Shown here piece by piece: positions 54,062 to 62,836 of a stretch of DNA of 64,000 nt; the first letter of the stretch is position 1, and every line of letters starts with the position of its first letter. The position numbers and the translations under genes are program-made. The stretch spans positions 1-64,000 of the forward strand of contig CAIYLG010000008.1 of the NCBI GenBank assembly GCA_903927025.1, written 5' to 3'. The DNA comes from an uncultured Armatimonadota bacterium (GTDB lineage: Bacteria; Armatimonadota; Fimbriimonadia; Fimbriimonadales; Fimbriimonadaceae). The notes below the pieces were generated by a model. It worked only from the letters and a program-made list of their open reading frames with translations, made no database searches and had not been told where the DNA came from.

Positions 54062-55210
54062 ATGCTCCTGCTGTGCCTTTCTGTTGCGCTTCAGTCCCCA
54101 CGAGAACTGATTGCTCAAGTCGACGCCTCCAGAATGCGTGAAAATATCGCGCACCTTTCGTCGATGCCCAATCGAAACACAAACAACACCACGCTCACTG
54201 AGGCTGCCCGGTACATTGCCGATCAATACCGCCAGATCCCGGGCCTGCAGGTAGAGATCATGAAGTATTTGGCTCCAAAGGGTCAGCGAGTTCCGATTCA
54301 AAAAGAGGTCGTGGAAGTCGTCGCAACGCTCCCTGGCTTCACAGACCGTAAGGTAATTATTGGGGGCCACTTCGACAGCATCAACATGGTGGAGCGCACA
54401 AACCTTGAAGCTGCAGCGCCTGGCGCAAATGACGACCTAAGCGGAATGTCACAGGCTTTGGAGTGTGCGAGAGTGATGGCACGGCGAAAGTGGAAGAACA
54501 CCCTCGTCTTTGTCGCATTTAGCGGAGAGGAGCAGGGCCTCCTCGGATCGACCGCTTTGGCGAAGCGTGCCAAGGCCGAAAACTGGAAGATCGATGCTGT
54601 TCTGAGCGACGATATCGTCGGATCAAGCCGAAGCCTGAACGGCCAATCAGACCGACACCATGTACGCGTATTTAGCGAAGAGAGCCCTAAACACAACAGC
54701 CGCGAACTGGCCAGGTTTATCGAGTGGAATTCCCGCGGCAAGATCCCGGGATTCTCCCCCAAACTGGTTTTTCGCCGGGACCGATTTCAGCGTGGCGGAG
54801 ATCACTCTTCATTCAACGCAGAAGGCTATACCGCAGTTCGATTCACGGAGCCATACGAAGAGTTCACTCGCCAGCACACCAAAGAAGATCTGATTCAGTA
54901 TGTTGACTTTGACTTTCTTGCGAACGTTGCACGACTGAACCTTTACACTGCCGCGACTCTCGCCGAAGCCGATCCTGCCCCCACCGATGTGCGGTATGAC
55001 CCAAAACAGGCGCATGACACTATCATTCGCTGGGCTCCAGTGTCAGGCTCAAAGTTCGTTGTGTACTGGCGCGATACCACCAGCCCGATATGGCAGCGTG
55101 CCATTACCGTGGATGCAGGCAAAGGGGAGATCACGATTCCAAAAGTCAACAAGGACGACACGATCTTTGCCGTTGGCTCGATCGGTGGGGTCCCAGTTGA
55201 AGCAAAGTAG
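54062..55210 (+). CDS. Secreted M28 zinc aminopeptidase
   Basis: 382 aa. Short signal peptide (MLLLCLSVALQ). M28 core with the two-zinc ligands: His and Asp in IIGGHFDSI (about 100), Asp in PGANDDLSG, Glu pair in AFSGEEQGLLGS, Asp in SDDIVGSSR, His in RGGDHSSFN. The C-terminal about 80 residues form a fibronectin-like beta domain (HDTIIRWAPVSGSKFVVYWRDT). Releases N-terminal residues from extracellular peptides. A GGTAAAAG sequence lies seven bases before the ATG. Confidence 0.9.
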   Translation: MLLLCLSVALQSPRELIAQVDASRMRENIAHLSSMPNRNTNNTTLTEAARYIADQYRQIPGLQVEIMKYLAPKGQRVPIQKEVVEVVATLPGFTDRKVIIGGHFDSINMVERTNLEAAAPGANDDLSGMSQALECARVMARRKWKNTLVFVAFSGEEQGLLGSTALAKRAKAENWKIDAVLSDDIVGSSRSLNGQSDRHHVRVFSEESPKHNSRELARFIEWNSRGKIPGFSPKLVFRRDRFQRGGDHSSFNAEGYTAVRFTEPYEEFTRQHTKEDLIQYVDFDFLANVARLNLYTAATLAEADPAPTDVRYDPKQAHDTIIRWAPVSGSKFVVYWRDTTSPIWQRAITVDAGKGEITIPKVNKDDTIFAVGSIGGVPVEAK

Positions 55211-55221
55211 GCAGAACTAGG

Positions 55222-56067
55222 TCAGTTGGCTGCCCGCTCGTTTACAGGATCCAAAAGTGGATTCCCCTTGTAGCCATCTGATCGGCCAGAACGAGCATGG
55301 GAGAGCGCGCGTCGAATAAGTCCGATCTGCGTTTCCACCTCTGCCAGTTCATTCTTGCCAGTGTGGTGTTCTACACCGAGGGCTCCTGAGTACCCTACAT
55401 CTGTGAGAATGGCAATCGCCTCATCGGCACGGGTGTAGCAGGTGTTCTGGTCGATATGGGTGTGGATAGCGATGGGCGCCAATGCTCTGTCGTATTCGGT
55501 GGGACTTGTCCACGTGTCTTTTCCCATGTGCAGCAAGATGCCGTAGTGAGGAGAATCCACTGCGGCGTGGAGGCGCAACATGTTGTCTGGGTAATTTGTT
55601 GCTCCCCAGTGGGTTTCCGGGCCGATTGTAAATCCTGCGTTGCCAGCATATTCTGCGAACCCTTTAAAGGCATCGACGATGACGCCGAATTGCTCAGGAC
55701 TCCACTCACGATCTCGACCACCGGTGTCGATTCGCACAGTTTTCGCACCAAGGATCTCGGCCGCGGCCAGATGTCGGTAGGCGAGTTTAAGGTGGCGAGT
55801 TCGTGTTTCGGAATCTTCTTCCCACGGATGACACCCGTCCGCATGGTAGTTCACACAGACAAGATCTCGCTCATCCATCGCGGTGCGAACCTTGTGAAGT
55901 CGCGCGGTATCCAGTTGAACTTCCACATCCGAACCAAGCAGGCCATTCCAGATATCGGCAGTGTCAAGGTGATATCGGTACCGACACGCTTCCAAGTAAC
56001 CAAAAACGTCGAGGGTACCGGCCTCAAGTGCGCCGTGAAAGGAGAAGGAAGCCACGCTGATCTTCAT
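55222..56067 (-). CDS. Sugar phosphate isomerase/epimerase (xylose isomerase-like TIM barrel)
   Basis: 281 aa. AP-endonuclease-2/xylose-isomerase-like barrel: KISVASFSFHGALEAGTLDVFGYLEACRYRYHLDTADIW at the start, VCVNYHADGCHPWEED, KTVRIDTGGRD, TIGPETHWGA with the metal Glu, HIDQNTCYTRADEAIAILTDVGYSGALGVEHHTGKN with the later His/Glu ligands. Divalent-metal enzyme on a sugar or inositol; substrate unknown. An AATACT box lies seven bases before the ATG. Confidence 0.85.
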   Translation of the reverse strand: MKISVASFSFHGALEAGTLDVFGYLEACRYRYHLDTADIWNGLLGSDVEVQLDTARLHKVRTAMDERDLVCVNYHADGCHPWEEDSETRTRHLKLAYRHLAAAEILGAKTVRIDTGGRDREWSPEQFGVIVDAFKGFAEYAGNAGFTIGPETHWGATNYPDNMLRLHAAVDSPHYGILLHMGKDTWTSPTEYDRALAPIAIHTHIDQNTCYTRADEAIAILTDVGYSGALGVEHHTGKNELAEVETQIGLIRRALSHARSGRSDGYKGNPLLDPVNERAAN

Positions 56068-56074
56068 CCGCCCA

Positions 56075-56080
56075 AGTATT
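56075..56080 (-). promoter_or_regulatory. -10 box (AATACT) seven bases before the TIM-barrel gene
   Basis: Minus strand: AATACT, seven bases (TGGGCGG), then ATG 56067. The GGGCGG run is a poor Shine-Dalgarno sequence. Same arrangement as at several other operon heads in the window. Confidence 0.4.
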
Positions 56081-56099
56081 CCCTATGCTTCGGCATAGA

Positions 56100-57374
56100 T
56101 CAGCCTTCTTGGTGACCGGGGCTCCACTTGGCGCTCGAAAACACTTCAAGTGCCTTCTTGACCACAGGGTCAGTATCGCCGGCGATCTTAAGCTTAGGGT
56201 CCGTCGCAATGATGTCGGGTGTCACGCCAGTCCCTTCCAGGCGCACCCCTTTAATCGTCACATAGTCAGACGTCGCGTATTGGAGCCAAAATCCGTTGCT
56301 TGCCGGCACGTACCGAGAAACCAAAACTGCTCCAGCAGATTTAGTGCCGATAATCGTTGCGCCAATCGTGTCTCGCAGGCCCGCTGCAATAATCTCGGAT
56401 GCACTGCCCGACAGGCCGTTGATCAGCACGATAACATGCCCTTTGAATACGGGCAAGGTTTGGCTTGGAAGCGGCCGCAGCTTTCTAGGAGACCAAGCCG
56501 CAATTGCGGCTAAGTCTGTGGGCTTACCCTTGGTGGCGGCCACGTAATCCTCCACCATCTGCTTGTCGATGAACGTGCCCACGGGTACGTTTCCAGGGAC
56601 AAGCAGTCCCAATAGCTTTCGAAAGTTGGCAATGGAGCCGCCGCCATCATCGCGCAGATCCAGAATCAAGTTCTTTGCTGCCATTCCATCTTTCATGAAC
56701 CCCTCAACCCTCTCATGACTGTAAGTGGGGTCGAACGTGTAGATGGTTAGCTTCGCGGTGACCTTGTCGATCCACGCGAATTCCTCCGGGCGCAGCGTGG
56801 AGAATCTGCGTCGGGTAAGGATGTAGTCCTCGGTGCTCTTGTCTAAGTGCCTCACGGTCAGGGTCACATCAGACCCTTCCCTGCCCCCTATTGACGTCGC
56901 AGACGTTGCTGGCTTGCCGTCTACGGCGGTTACCACATCTCCGGGGACGATGCCTCCTCGTTCAGCTGGCGCATCAGGCACTGTTCGCGTGACCACGAGC
57001 CCATCTGCGGTTCTCTGAGTGCTTATTCCGACTCCAACTGTGGCGCCGTCTCGGCGCATATCCGCAATCTTTGGCGCGGTGAGCACCATGTGGGTGGCGC
57101 CGAATTTCCTGAGCACCTCGTTGACGGCACGCTGAAATTCCTCATCCGTCTTGGCGTCTTCAATTTTCTTCTGCTCCTGCTTGATCAGGTCAGCCCACTT
57201 CGTAAAATCCAGTCCAGGAACAAACGCATCCGCCGAAAGAACCTGGCCAATCTGATCGAGCACATCCTGTTTGGCAAGGGGATTGACCGCAATGGCTTGT
57301 GCGTGGGCCCGTGTGGAATCGGCTAGGATCGCTACAACAAGGAGCGGCAACAACAGGTGAGTTCGATATCTCAT
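56100..57374 (-). CDS. Secreted S41-family peptidase with PDZ domain (copy 2)
   Basis: 424 aa from ATG 57374. Signal peptide (THLLLPLLVVAILADSTRAHA). A helical N-terminal part, a PDZ domain (VGVGISTQRTADGLVVTRTVPDAPAERGGIVPGDVVTAVDGKPA), then the S41 core with NLILDLRDDGGG and the nucleophile Ser in GLSGSASEIIAAGL, followed by IIGTKSAGAVL. The layout matches the TSPc subfamily whose last motif is GxxTAGA rather than the FGKG Lys of CtpA. Close paralog of the adjacent upstream gene, seven bases apart. Confidence 0.87.
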   Translation of the reverse strand: MRYRTHLLLPLLVVAILADSTRAHAQAIAVNPLAKQDVLDQIGQVLSADAFVPGLDFTKWADLIKQEQKKIEDAKTDEEFQRAVNEVLRKFGATHMVLTAPKIADMRRDGATVGVGISTQRTADGLVVTRTVPDAPAERGGIVPGDVVTAVDGKPATSATSIGGREGSDVTLTVRHLDKSTEDYILTRRRFSTLRPEEFAWIDKVTAKLTIYTFDPTYSHERVEGFMKDGMAAKNLILDLRDDGGGSIANFRKLLGLLVPGNVPVGTFIDKQMVEDYVAATKGKPTDLAAIAAWSPRKLRPLPSQTLPVFKGHVIVLINGLSGSASEIIAAGLRDTIGATIIGTKSAGAVLVSRYVPASNGFWLQYATSDYVTIKGVRLEGTGVTPDIIATDPKLKIAGDTDPVVKKALEVFSSAKWSPGHQEG

Positions 57375-57381
57375 AGTCAAT

Positions 57382-58653
57382 TCAGTTGTTCTTGCCCTGC
57401 TTAGCAGCCGCAAAATAGGCCACAGCCTTCGTTATGCCCTCATCGGCGCCGTTTGGCTGCCTAAGATTTGGATCCTGAGCGAGGATGTCTGGCGTAACCC
57501 CAATCCCTTCAAGACGCATCCCTTTGATCGTTACGTAGTCTTCAATCGGATACTGGAGAGAAAAGCCATTCGACACCGGGTCGACAACGGAGGCCAAAAC
57601 AGCGCCAGCCGACTTTGCACCGATAATAGGAGTTCCCAGCACATCGTGTAGCCCCGCAGCGGCGATCTCAGAAGCACTGCCTGAGAATTTGTTGATCAGC
57701 ACGACCAGTTTGCCCGAGAACATGGGTAGATCGACACGATGAAGAGGCTTAAACTTTCGCTCGCTCCACTCGGCGATGGCCGCAACATCGGTCCCCTCGC
57801 TTCCCGTGCTTTCGATATAGTCCGCCACGGTGGATCGACGAATGAAAGTGCCAACCGGCTTCGAATCTGGAATCAACATTCCCAGCAAGTGCTGGAGGTT
57901 TCGCACTGCGCCACCCCCGTTGTACCTAAGGTCAAGAATTAGGTTCTTCGCCCGCAGTGCGTCACGCATGAGATCCGCGACATAGAAAGGCTCATAGGCC
58001 GTTTCAAACGAGTAAATCTTCAGGAGTGCAGTGTCGGCATCCACCCATGTGAGTTCCGGAGGTCGCAAAGTCGAATATTTGGTTCTCGTCAGCTTGATGT
58101 CTTCAAAGGTGCCGTCAGCCCGCTTAACTCGAATCTGAACTTCACTTCCTTCCTCTCCTGAGAGATTGGTGGTCGCCGCAACCGGCTTTCCGTCAATCTG
58201 AACGATAGTGTCTCCGACCACAATTCCAGCCTTTTCTGCGGGGCCGTCTTTGACGACTCGAACCACCGCAAACCCTTCAGGCAAATTTTGAATGCTCACG
58301 CCAATTCCGACAGTAGCTCCGCTCCGACGAGCCTGCGACGATCGAGGAGTCAGCAAGACTGCATGACTGGTACCAAGTTTTTTCAGAGCCGCATTAACAG
58401 CAGTTCGGAATTCCTCGTCATTTTTCGAAGCCTCGATCGCAGCCTTCTGCTCTGCGATAAGTCCTGGCCACTTCGTGAAATCCACTCCAGGGACAAAAGC
58501 GCTCTGGGTCATGATGCTGGCAATTCGATCCAACACCTCCTGCTTGGCATGGGGAAAAACATCAACAGTCTGTCCAATTGCCTGACCGCAAAGGAATTTG
58601 GCGGCAAGCGCCACAAAAGCCATTGTTCGTAAAAGAGGGCGACTCAGGCTCAT
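57382..58653 (-). CDS. Secreted S41-family peptidase with PDZ domain (copy 1)
   Basis: 423 aa. Signal peptide (RTMAFVALAAKFLCGQAIGQ), then AKQEVLDRIASIM and DFTKWPGLIAEQKAAIE, nearly the same as in copy 2. PDZ (VGIGVSIQNLPEGFAVVRVVKDGPAEKAGIVVGDTIVQIDGKPV) and S41 core NLILDLRYNGGG, Ser in KFSGSASEIAAAGL, IIGAKSAGAVL. First gene of a two-gene operon arisen by tandem duplication. Cleaves exported proteins or peptides; target unknown. A TATCTT box lies nine bases before the ATG. Confidence 0.88.
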   Translation of the reverse strand: MSLSRPLLRTMAFVALAAKFLCGQAIGQTVDVFPHAKQEVLDRIASIMTQSAFVPGVDFTKWPGLIAEQKAAIEASKNDEEFRTAVNAALKKLGTSHAVLLTPRSSQARRSGATVGIGVSIQNLPEGFAVVRVVKDGPAEKAGIVVGDTIVQIDGKPVAATTNLSGEEGSEVQIRVKRADGTFEDIKLTRTKYSTLRPPELTWVDADTALLKIYSFETAYEPFYVADLMRDALRAKNLILDLRYNGGGAVRNLQHLLGMLIPDSKPVGTFIRRSTVADYIESTGSEGTDVAAIAEWSERKFKPLHRVDLPMFSGKLVVLINKFSGSASEIAAAGLHDVLGTPIIGAKSAGAVLASVVDPVSNGFSLQYPIEDYVTIKGMRLEGIGVTPDILAQDPNLRQPNGADEGITKAVAYFAAAKQGKNN

Positions 58654-58662
58654 GAACTGTTT

Positions 58663-58668
58663 AAGATA
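58663..58668 (-). promoter_or_regulatory. -10 box (TATCTT) nine bases before the S41 gene pair
   Basis: On the minus strand TATCTT is followed by AAACAGTTC and ATG 58653. No ribosome site is visible, which fits a near-leaderless mRNA. Confidence 0.4.
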
Positions 58669-58720
58669 CGCAATCAGGGCGCCCTAGTGTGTCTTAGAAC
58701 ATGCTGATCCTTTCGGAACG

Positions 58721-59008
58721 CTACTCTTCGGAGACTTCGACCCGAATACCGATCTGCGCAATGATTTCCGCAGCGGTTTCACAAATTTCTTGGCTTCCGT
58801 GATGAACTACAGACTTGCCTAGATTGTCAACTTCCCAAGTCTCCATGTCAGCTTCTTCCTCAGTGCAGCCTGTTGCCGCCATGAGAATGCCAACCACTTC
58901 ATCCCACGTGTTGTACTCGTTGTTGTACACCGTGACAATCCAGTGGTCGCCCGTACCTCCCATAGAGTCCAGAATCTCCGGAGCCTCAACCGTTCCTGGT
59001 AAAGACAT
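58721..59008 (-). CDS. ClpS-like adaptor protein, copy 2
   Basis: 95 aa from ATG 59008, which overlaps the stop of copy 1 (ATGA). ClpS-fold features: HWIVTVYNNEYNTWDEVVGILMAATGCTEEEADMETWEVDNLGKSVVHHGSQEICETAAEII. ClpS hands N-degron substrates to ClpA/ClpC. The NDD pocket motif reads NNE and the His expected after the long helix (VH-xxGK in ClpS) is Asp here (EVDNLGKS), so specificity may differ from classical ClpS. No clpA or clpC gene nearby. Confidence 0.78.
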   Translation of the reverse strand: MSLPGTVEAPEILDSMGGTGDHWIVTVYNNEYNTWDEVVGILMAATGCTEEEADMETWEVDNLGKSVVHHGSQEICETAAEIIAQIGIRVEVSEE

Positions 59009-59295
59009 CAGTCGTTCCATTCTAAAGCAACCTCAGTCTTGATGCCAACTGAGGAGATAATTCGAGCCGCTTCGTCACATTCTGCCTTTGAGGCGAAATG
59101 GACAGGCGCCTTGCCAAACGTGTGCGCTTCCCACATTTCTATTTCAGCCTCTTCAGCCGTACAGCCTGTCGCGTGAATCAGTACCGCGATGACTTCATCC
59201 ATCGAGTTCGACTCGTTGTTGTAAATCACGACCATCCAGCGTCCGGTTCCTGTTTCAGGTCCAGCGATCTCAGGTTCAACAGTTGCTTGACTCAT
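59008..59295 (-). CDS. ClpS-like adaptor protein, copy 1
   Basis: 95 aa, clear relative of the next gene: RWMVVIYNNESNSMDEVIAVLIHATGCTAEEAEIEMWEAHTFGKAPVHFASKAECDEAARIISSVGIKTEV. It keeps the pocket His (EAHTFGKA) but has NNE instead of NDD. Small soluble adaptor, expected to bind the N-domain of ClpA or ClpC. It starts 21 bases after the YfhO-like gene, in the same direction, and is coupled to copy 2. Confidence 0.8.
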   Translation of the reverse strand: MSQATVEPEIAGPETGTGRWMVVIYNNESNSMDEVIAVLIHATGCTAEEAEIEMWEAHTFGKAPVHFASKAECDEAARIISSVGIKTEVALEWND

Positions 59296-59316
59296 GGCTA
59301 AGTGCGGGTGCAGTTT

Positions 59317-61665
59317 CTATTTTGAAGCCTCAGGGCCTCCATGTGCAATTGTGACGCCTGAACGGGTTCGAAAGAACCTGGCAGACACTAGCATTCCAAT
59401 AAGGACCAGCCAAGTCGCTGCTGCGAGCATCACGCCAGTCATGAACCCTGGCGGCACATAGTTGAACTGAATCTGGTGGGTTCCAGCTGGAAGGTCCACT
59501 TCCATCCAGGTCTTCCCTTCCATCTTGGCGTGTTGGCCATCAACTTTGACCATCCAGCCCGGCATATTGCGATCGCGCAGAGTTAGCTTTCCGGGCCCCG
59601 TTGCTTCCACTTTCACAAACGACGATGACTCATCCGTAATTTTTGCTGGTCCGGAGGGGGTTGAAGCTCGGCCCGGACCGTTCAGTTTGTACTTAAACAG
59701 ACCATCTTCCTGGGTCATATCATCAAGCTTTGGCATTTGGACTTGAGACCAGACCTGAGTCACACCCGCGTCTGCAAGCTTCGCAAGGTCCGCCGAAGGC
59801 TTGATAAACATCATGTTTCCGTTGACTTCAGGGGCTGCATCTTTGCCGTCAATATCTTTCAGCAGAGCGACTGTATCTCGGTGAAGCAGGGAGTCGTAAC
59901 CATCTAGACTATGGATCCTGCTCAGGGCTGAAAGGTTGGGGGGCAAGGTCGCGTGAACGCTCTGAAAGAAGTCCCAAGATTTGTTAATAGGAGCAATTCT
60001 CTCAAACCCCATCTCATTTTTTGTCGTGAGGTCTGGCTTTCCGGTCTGAATCAAAGATGCTCCGAAAAAAGCCAGGCTGCTCAATACCGGCACCGCCAAT
60101 AGAAGCGCCTTGCTGCGCATCGAGTTTTCTTTGAGCACGAATCCGATCGCCAGCAGTGAAATCAAGATCACGCCAATGCACCCACTCATGGCGCTTCCTT
60201 CAGCCTGCGATTTCAGCCCATCAATGATCTCAGCGTTTAGTCCTTGGCGCAGTTCGTACGAATTCCTCAAAAGGAAAAAGACAAGGCAAACTGCCACAAA
60301 AGCGATGCCCGGCTTTAGGAGCTTCTGCCTTCCCGCAACACTGAAATCGGAAATAGTCTGCAGTCGGGAGGCGCTCACCCCCATTGCGACGCAGGTCCCA
60401 ATCACAAAGAGACATACCGCGCGCCCGGGAGAGCCGGTCGATGACCAGCCTGGGACTCCAAAGTACAGCAGCTTATTCAGGGGAGTTCCGAGGGCAAGAA
60501 ACAAGCCAATTGCACCCGTTGCCACGATTCCCCACACCGCGTCGTTTCGCCTAGAAACAAACGGCAAGATGCAAAGGAGGGCCAAACCCAATCCACCAAT
60601 ACCCACCGCAGACTCGGCGAAGTTCGCGCCAAGCTTGAGTACCGAGGGATAGTAGGTAGAAACCGGGAGCTGATCGGACGCAATTTGGCGGGGGTTGCCC
60701 TGAATGCTTGGCGCAACCACTTTTATGAGTTCATAGGGCTGAATCGCACTCGCGGTATACGCCGCATATCCCTCATCCGTCGCCGAGTTCTTGCGGTGCG
60801 AGAATTGGCTGTACTGCAGGACAGCTAGAAGCTGCGGGGCAGCTATGGCCACTCCCAGAAGAAGGCCCAGCGCGACCTTGCCGCCGGCCGCAAAGTGCAC
60901 CCTCTGCCTTCCGCGCACAGCCAGCCACACAGCCCAGAAGGCCGACGCCATCATTCCGTAAGCGACGAACTGGAGATGTCCCGCCAAAACCATCATTCCT
61001 GCACACACTGCAAGTGCAGCCAGTGAATGAAGCGGATGAAGCTCAATGCCCCCGCCGCCATCTGGCTCGGGTGGAAATTGGAGCCTCACCAGAGCAAGGA
61101 GCCAAGGGATCCAAGCGACCGTTTCAATCACACTGGGCAACCCGGTCCAAGAGATCATAAAACTGCTAAGCAGGAATGTCGATCCGCCGACAGTGGCGCC
61201 AACCTTTGAGCCACCAAGCACCCGGCAGAGAAAGTAAACGCCAAGGCCAGCCCAGAATAGGTGAAACCAGGCCAAAAGGGCCATCCCCGTCCCAGTAGAC
61301 AAATGAAGCACACCGCAGAAAATGTGGGGTGGGTACAGGGCCCCAGACTGAGAGTTGCCCAGAAGCGGCGTTCCGGCAAGCTGGTAGGGGTTCCAAAATG
61401 GTATCTGCATCTTGCCCCAGGCATCAAAGACCAGGTCTCGCCAAACATAAAACTGAAGAATGCCGTCTGCCTGCAGCACGTCAAAGGGTTGAGCTGGCTT
61501 CGGTCCGTTCCATGGCGCACTCTGGCGCAGCTGATCAAACGGTCCGATCGCCTCGCCCGAAAAAATAGCGCTGTGGAGGGGAATCAGCGGCAATAGGAAC
61601 AGCAACAGTATCGGCCAGAATCGGCGCATGATCGGCGGAATAGAGGGTTCCTTGGCTTCGCTCAT
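59317..61665 (-). CDS. YfhO-like multispan membrane protein (GT-C type)
   Basis: About 782 aa from ATG 61665 (ATG 61680 and TTG 61692 are also possible; none has a good ribosome site). About twelve to fourteen membrane helices. The first extracytoplasmic loop has GPFDQLRQSAPWN and the QADGILQFYVWRDLVFDAWGKMQIPFWNPYQLAGTPLLGNSQSGALYPPHI segment typical of YfhO/GT-C proteins. The C-terminal soluble part (RNMPGWMVKVDGQ, VDLPAGTHQIQFNYVPPGF) is the family's usual ending. Probably transfers a lipid-linked sugar to an envelope polymer. Confidence 0.85.
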   Translation of the reverse strand: MSEAKEPSIPPIMRRFWPILLLFLLPLIPLHSAIFSGEAIGPFDQLRQSAPWNGPKPAQPFDVLQADGILQFYVWRDLVFDAWGKMQIPFWNPYQLAGTPLLGNSQSGALYPPHIFCGVLHLSTGTGMALLAWFHLFWAGLGVYFLCRVLGGSKVGATVGGSTFLLSSFMISWTGLPSVIETVAWIPWLLALVRLQFPPEPDGGGGIELHPLHSLAALAVCAGMMVLAGHLQFVAYGMMASAFWAVWLAVRGRQRVHFAAGGKVALGLLLGVAIAAPQLLAVLQYSQFSHRKNSATDEGYAAYTASAIQPYELIKVVAPSIQGNPRQIASDQLPVSTYYPSVLKLGANFAESAVGIGGLGLALLCILPFVSRRNDAVWGIVATGAIGLFLALGTPLNKLLYFGVPGWSSTGSPGRAVCLFVIGTCVAMGVSASRLQTISDFSVAGRQKLLKPGIAFVAVCLVFFLLRNSYELRQGLNAEIIDGLKSQAEGSAMSGCIGVILISLLAIGFVLKENSMRSKALLLAVPVLSSLAFFGASLIQTGKPDLTTKNEMGFERIAPINKSWDFFQSVHATLPPNLSALSRIHSLDGYDSLLHRDTVALLKDIDGKDAAPEVNGNMMFIKPSADLAKLADAGVTQVWSQVQMPKLDDMTQEDGLFKYKLNGPGRASTPSGPAKITDESSSFVKVEATGPGKLTLRDRNMPGWMVKVDGQHAKMEGKTWMEVDLPAGTHQIQFNYVPPGFMTGVMLAAATWLVLIGMLVSARFFRTRSGVTIAHGGPEASK

Positions 61666-61779
61666 CGGTAGAGGCGTCATACCTGATTTCAACCGAGACA
61701 GTCATTGCCAAGTTTCGGCAAAAAACGTCGACGTCAGAAGGACTCCTTGCCCACGTTGCCGAATCTATCGAGAAGGAAG

Positions 61780-62172
61780 ATGCAAAAGAGCAGCGTGTTT
61801 GCCAACCTGATATTGGACGTAGGGGATCTCGAACGCTCCCTCGCCTTCTATCACGACATGCTGCAGCTCCCAATCGACCGGAGAGAGTTCTTGGATGGTC
61901 ACCTCCTTGCCTATCTCCAGGCAGGGGACACGCAGATTCTCCTTCTCCAACAGCCCAAATCTGACCAAATCCCGGGAATGGAGCGAAGTGGTGGCCTCGT
62001 GATGAAGTTCTATGTTCGGGAGATCATGAAGGTGACCAAAAACCTTCAGGCAAACAAAGTGACCATCCTCCAGGGTCTTGACGAGCCACTGATTGGGGAG
62101 CGAAGCTGTCTCGTTGAAGATCCAGACGGATACGCCATCCTTCTTGCTGAGCCGGTCGAAACTCTCAACTAG
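61780..62172 (+). CDS. VOC/glyoxalase-fold protein
   Basis: 130 aa from ATG 61780, with AAGGAAG ideally placed upstream (the frame is open to 61705). Two beta-alpha-beta-beta-beta units: VFANLILDVGDLERSLAFYHDMLQLPIDRREFLDGHLLAYLQAGDTQILLLQQP and GLVMKFYVREIMKVTKNLQANKVTILQG ... CLVEDPDGYAILLAEP. The Glu/Asp-Pro-DG(Y/N) ending is typical of the family. Metal ligands are incomplete by eye, so substrate and reaction are open. Confidence 0.85.
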   Translation: MQKSSVFANLILDVGDLERSLAFYHDMLQLPIDRREFLDGHLLAYLQAGDTQILLLQQPKSDQIPGMERSGGLVMKFYVREIMKVTKNLQANKVTILQGLDEPLIGERSCLVEDPDGYAILLAEPVETLN

Positions 62173-62207
62173 GGCTTGATCAGATTGTCAGGATTGTCGG
62201 CCCTCAC

Positions 62208-62816
62208 TTATTCCCCAAGCATAAGTTTGCCCATGCGGATCTCATCCTCAATCGTCGACTTTGAATAATGCTCGGCGACCGCCAGCCGGTCTTCATCCGA
62301 CTTGTTTCGATTCAATTTGGCCTTCCCTTCCAACCGCTCCACCTTCATTTGGAACGCGACAATTCCCGGCATCAGCCGGCGGTAATAATTCGGGTCTGTG
62401 CTTTCTGGCTGCTTCTCGGGCAGCGAGGGATCAAAATAGGAAACGATGCGCTGAAGGTGCGCCAGAACCAGTTCCTCATCATTAACGACCTCGACAGCAC
62501 CATACGCATGAATGGCCACGTAATTCCAAGTCGGAACATTCGGACTTGTCACGTAGAGCGAGGGAGAAACATAGCCGTGAGGTCCGCTAAAAACCATCAT
62601 CGCTTCCGACAAACCATCAAATGCCCTCCACTGCTTGTTCTGCCGCGCCAGGTGCCCGCAAAGGATCATCGGTGATGTTGACTCCAGAAGGATGGGGAGG
62701 TGTGTTGCCTCCATATGACCGTCTAGGGTCGTCACGAGCATGGCAAATGGGTTCTCGAGGATCTGCTGAAACACCAGCTCGGGATCATCGATCTTGTGGG
62801 CATTGGGAATGTACAT
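62208..62816 (-). CDS. PaiB-like FMN-binding (split-barrel) protein
   Basis: 202 aa from ATG 62816. PaiB/transcriptional regulator-like FMN-binding family: MYIPNAHKIDDPELVFQQILENPFAMLVTTLDGHMEATHLPILLE, HLARQNKQWRAFDG, VFSGPHGYVSPSLYVTSPNVPTWNYVAIHAYGAVEVV. In Bacillus PaiB acts on sporulation and protease genes; the biochemical function elsewhere is thought to be flavin binding. Starts 20 bases after the Cys-rich gene. Confidence 0.88.
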   Translation of the reverse strand: MYIPNAHKIDDPELVFQQILENPFAMLVTTLDGHMEATHLPILLESTSPMILCGHLARQNKQWRAFDGLSEAMMVFSGPHGYVSPSLYVTSPNVPTWNYVAIHAYGAVEVVNDEELVLAHLQRIVSYFDPSLPEKQPESTDPNYYRRLMPGIVAFQMKVERLEGKAKLNRNKSDEDRLAVAEHYSKSTIEDEIRMGKLMLGE

Positions 62817-62836
62817 GCGAAGGAATTTCGGAATGG

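Noticed and set aside
55456-56115. 219-codon plus-strand frame over the TIM-barrel gene
   Set aside because: The minus-strand isomerase has clear family motifs; the plus frame is Cys/His-rich noise.
56100-58653. Loss of the catalytic Lys in both S41 proteases
   Set aside because: The TSPc subfamily with a GxxTAGA-type ending normally lacks the FGKG Lys of CtpA, so this is not an anomaly.
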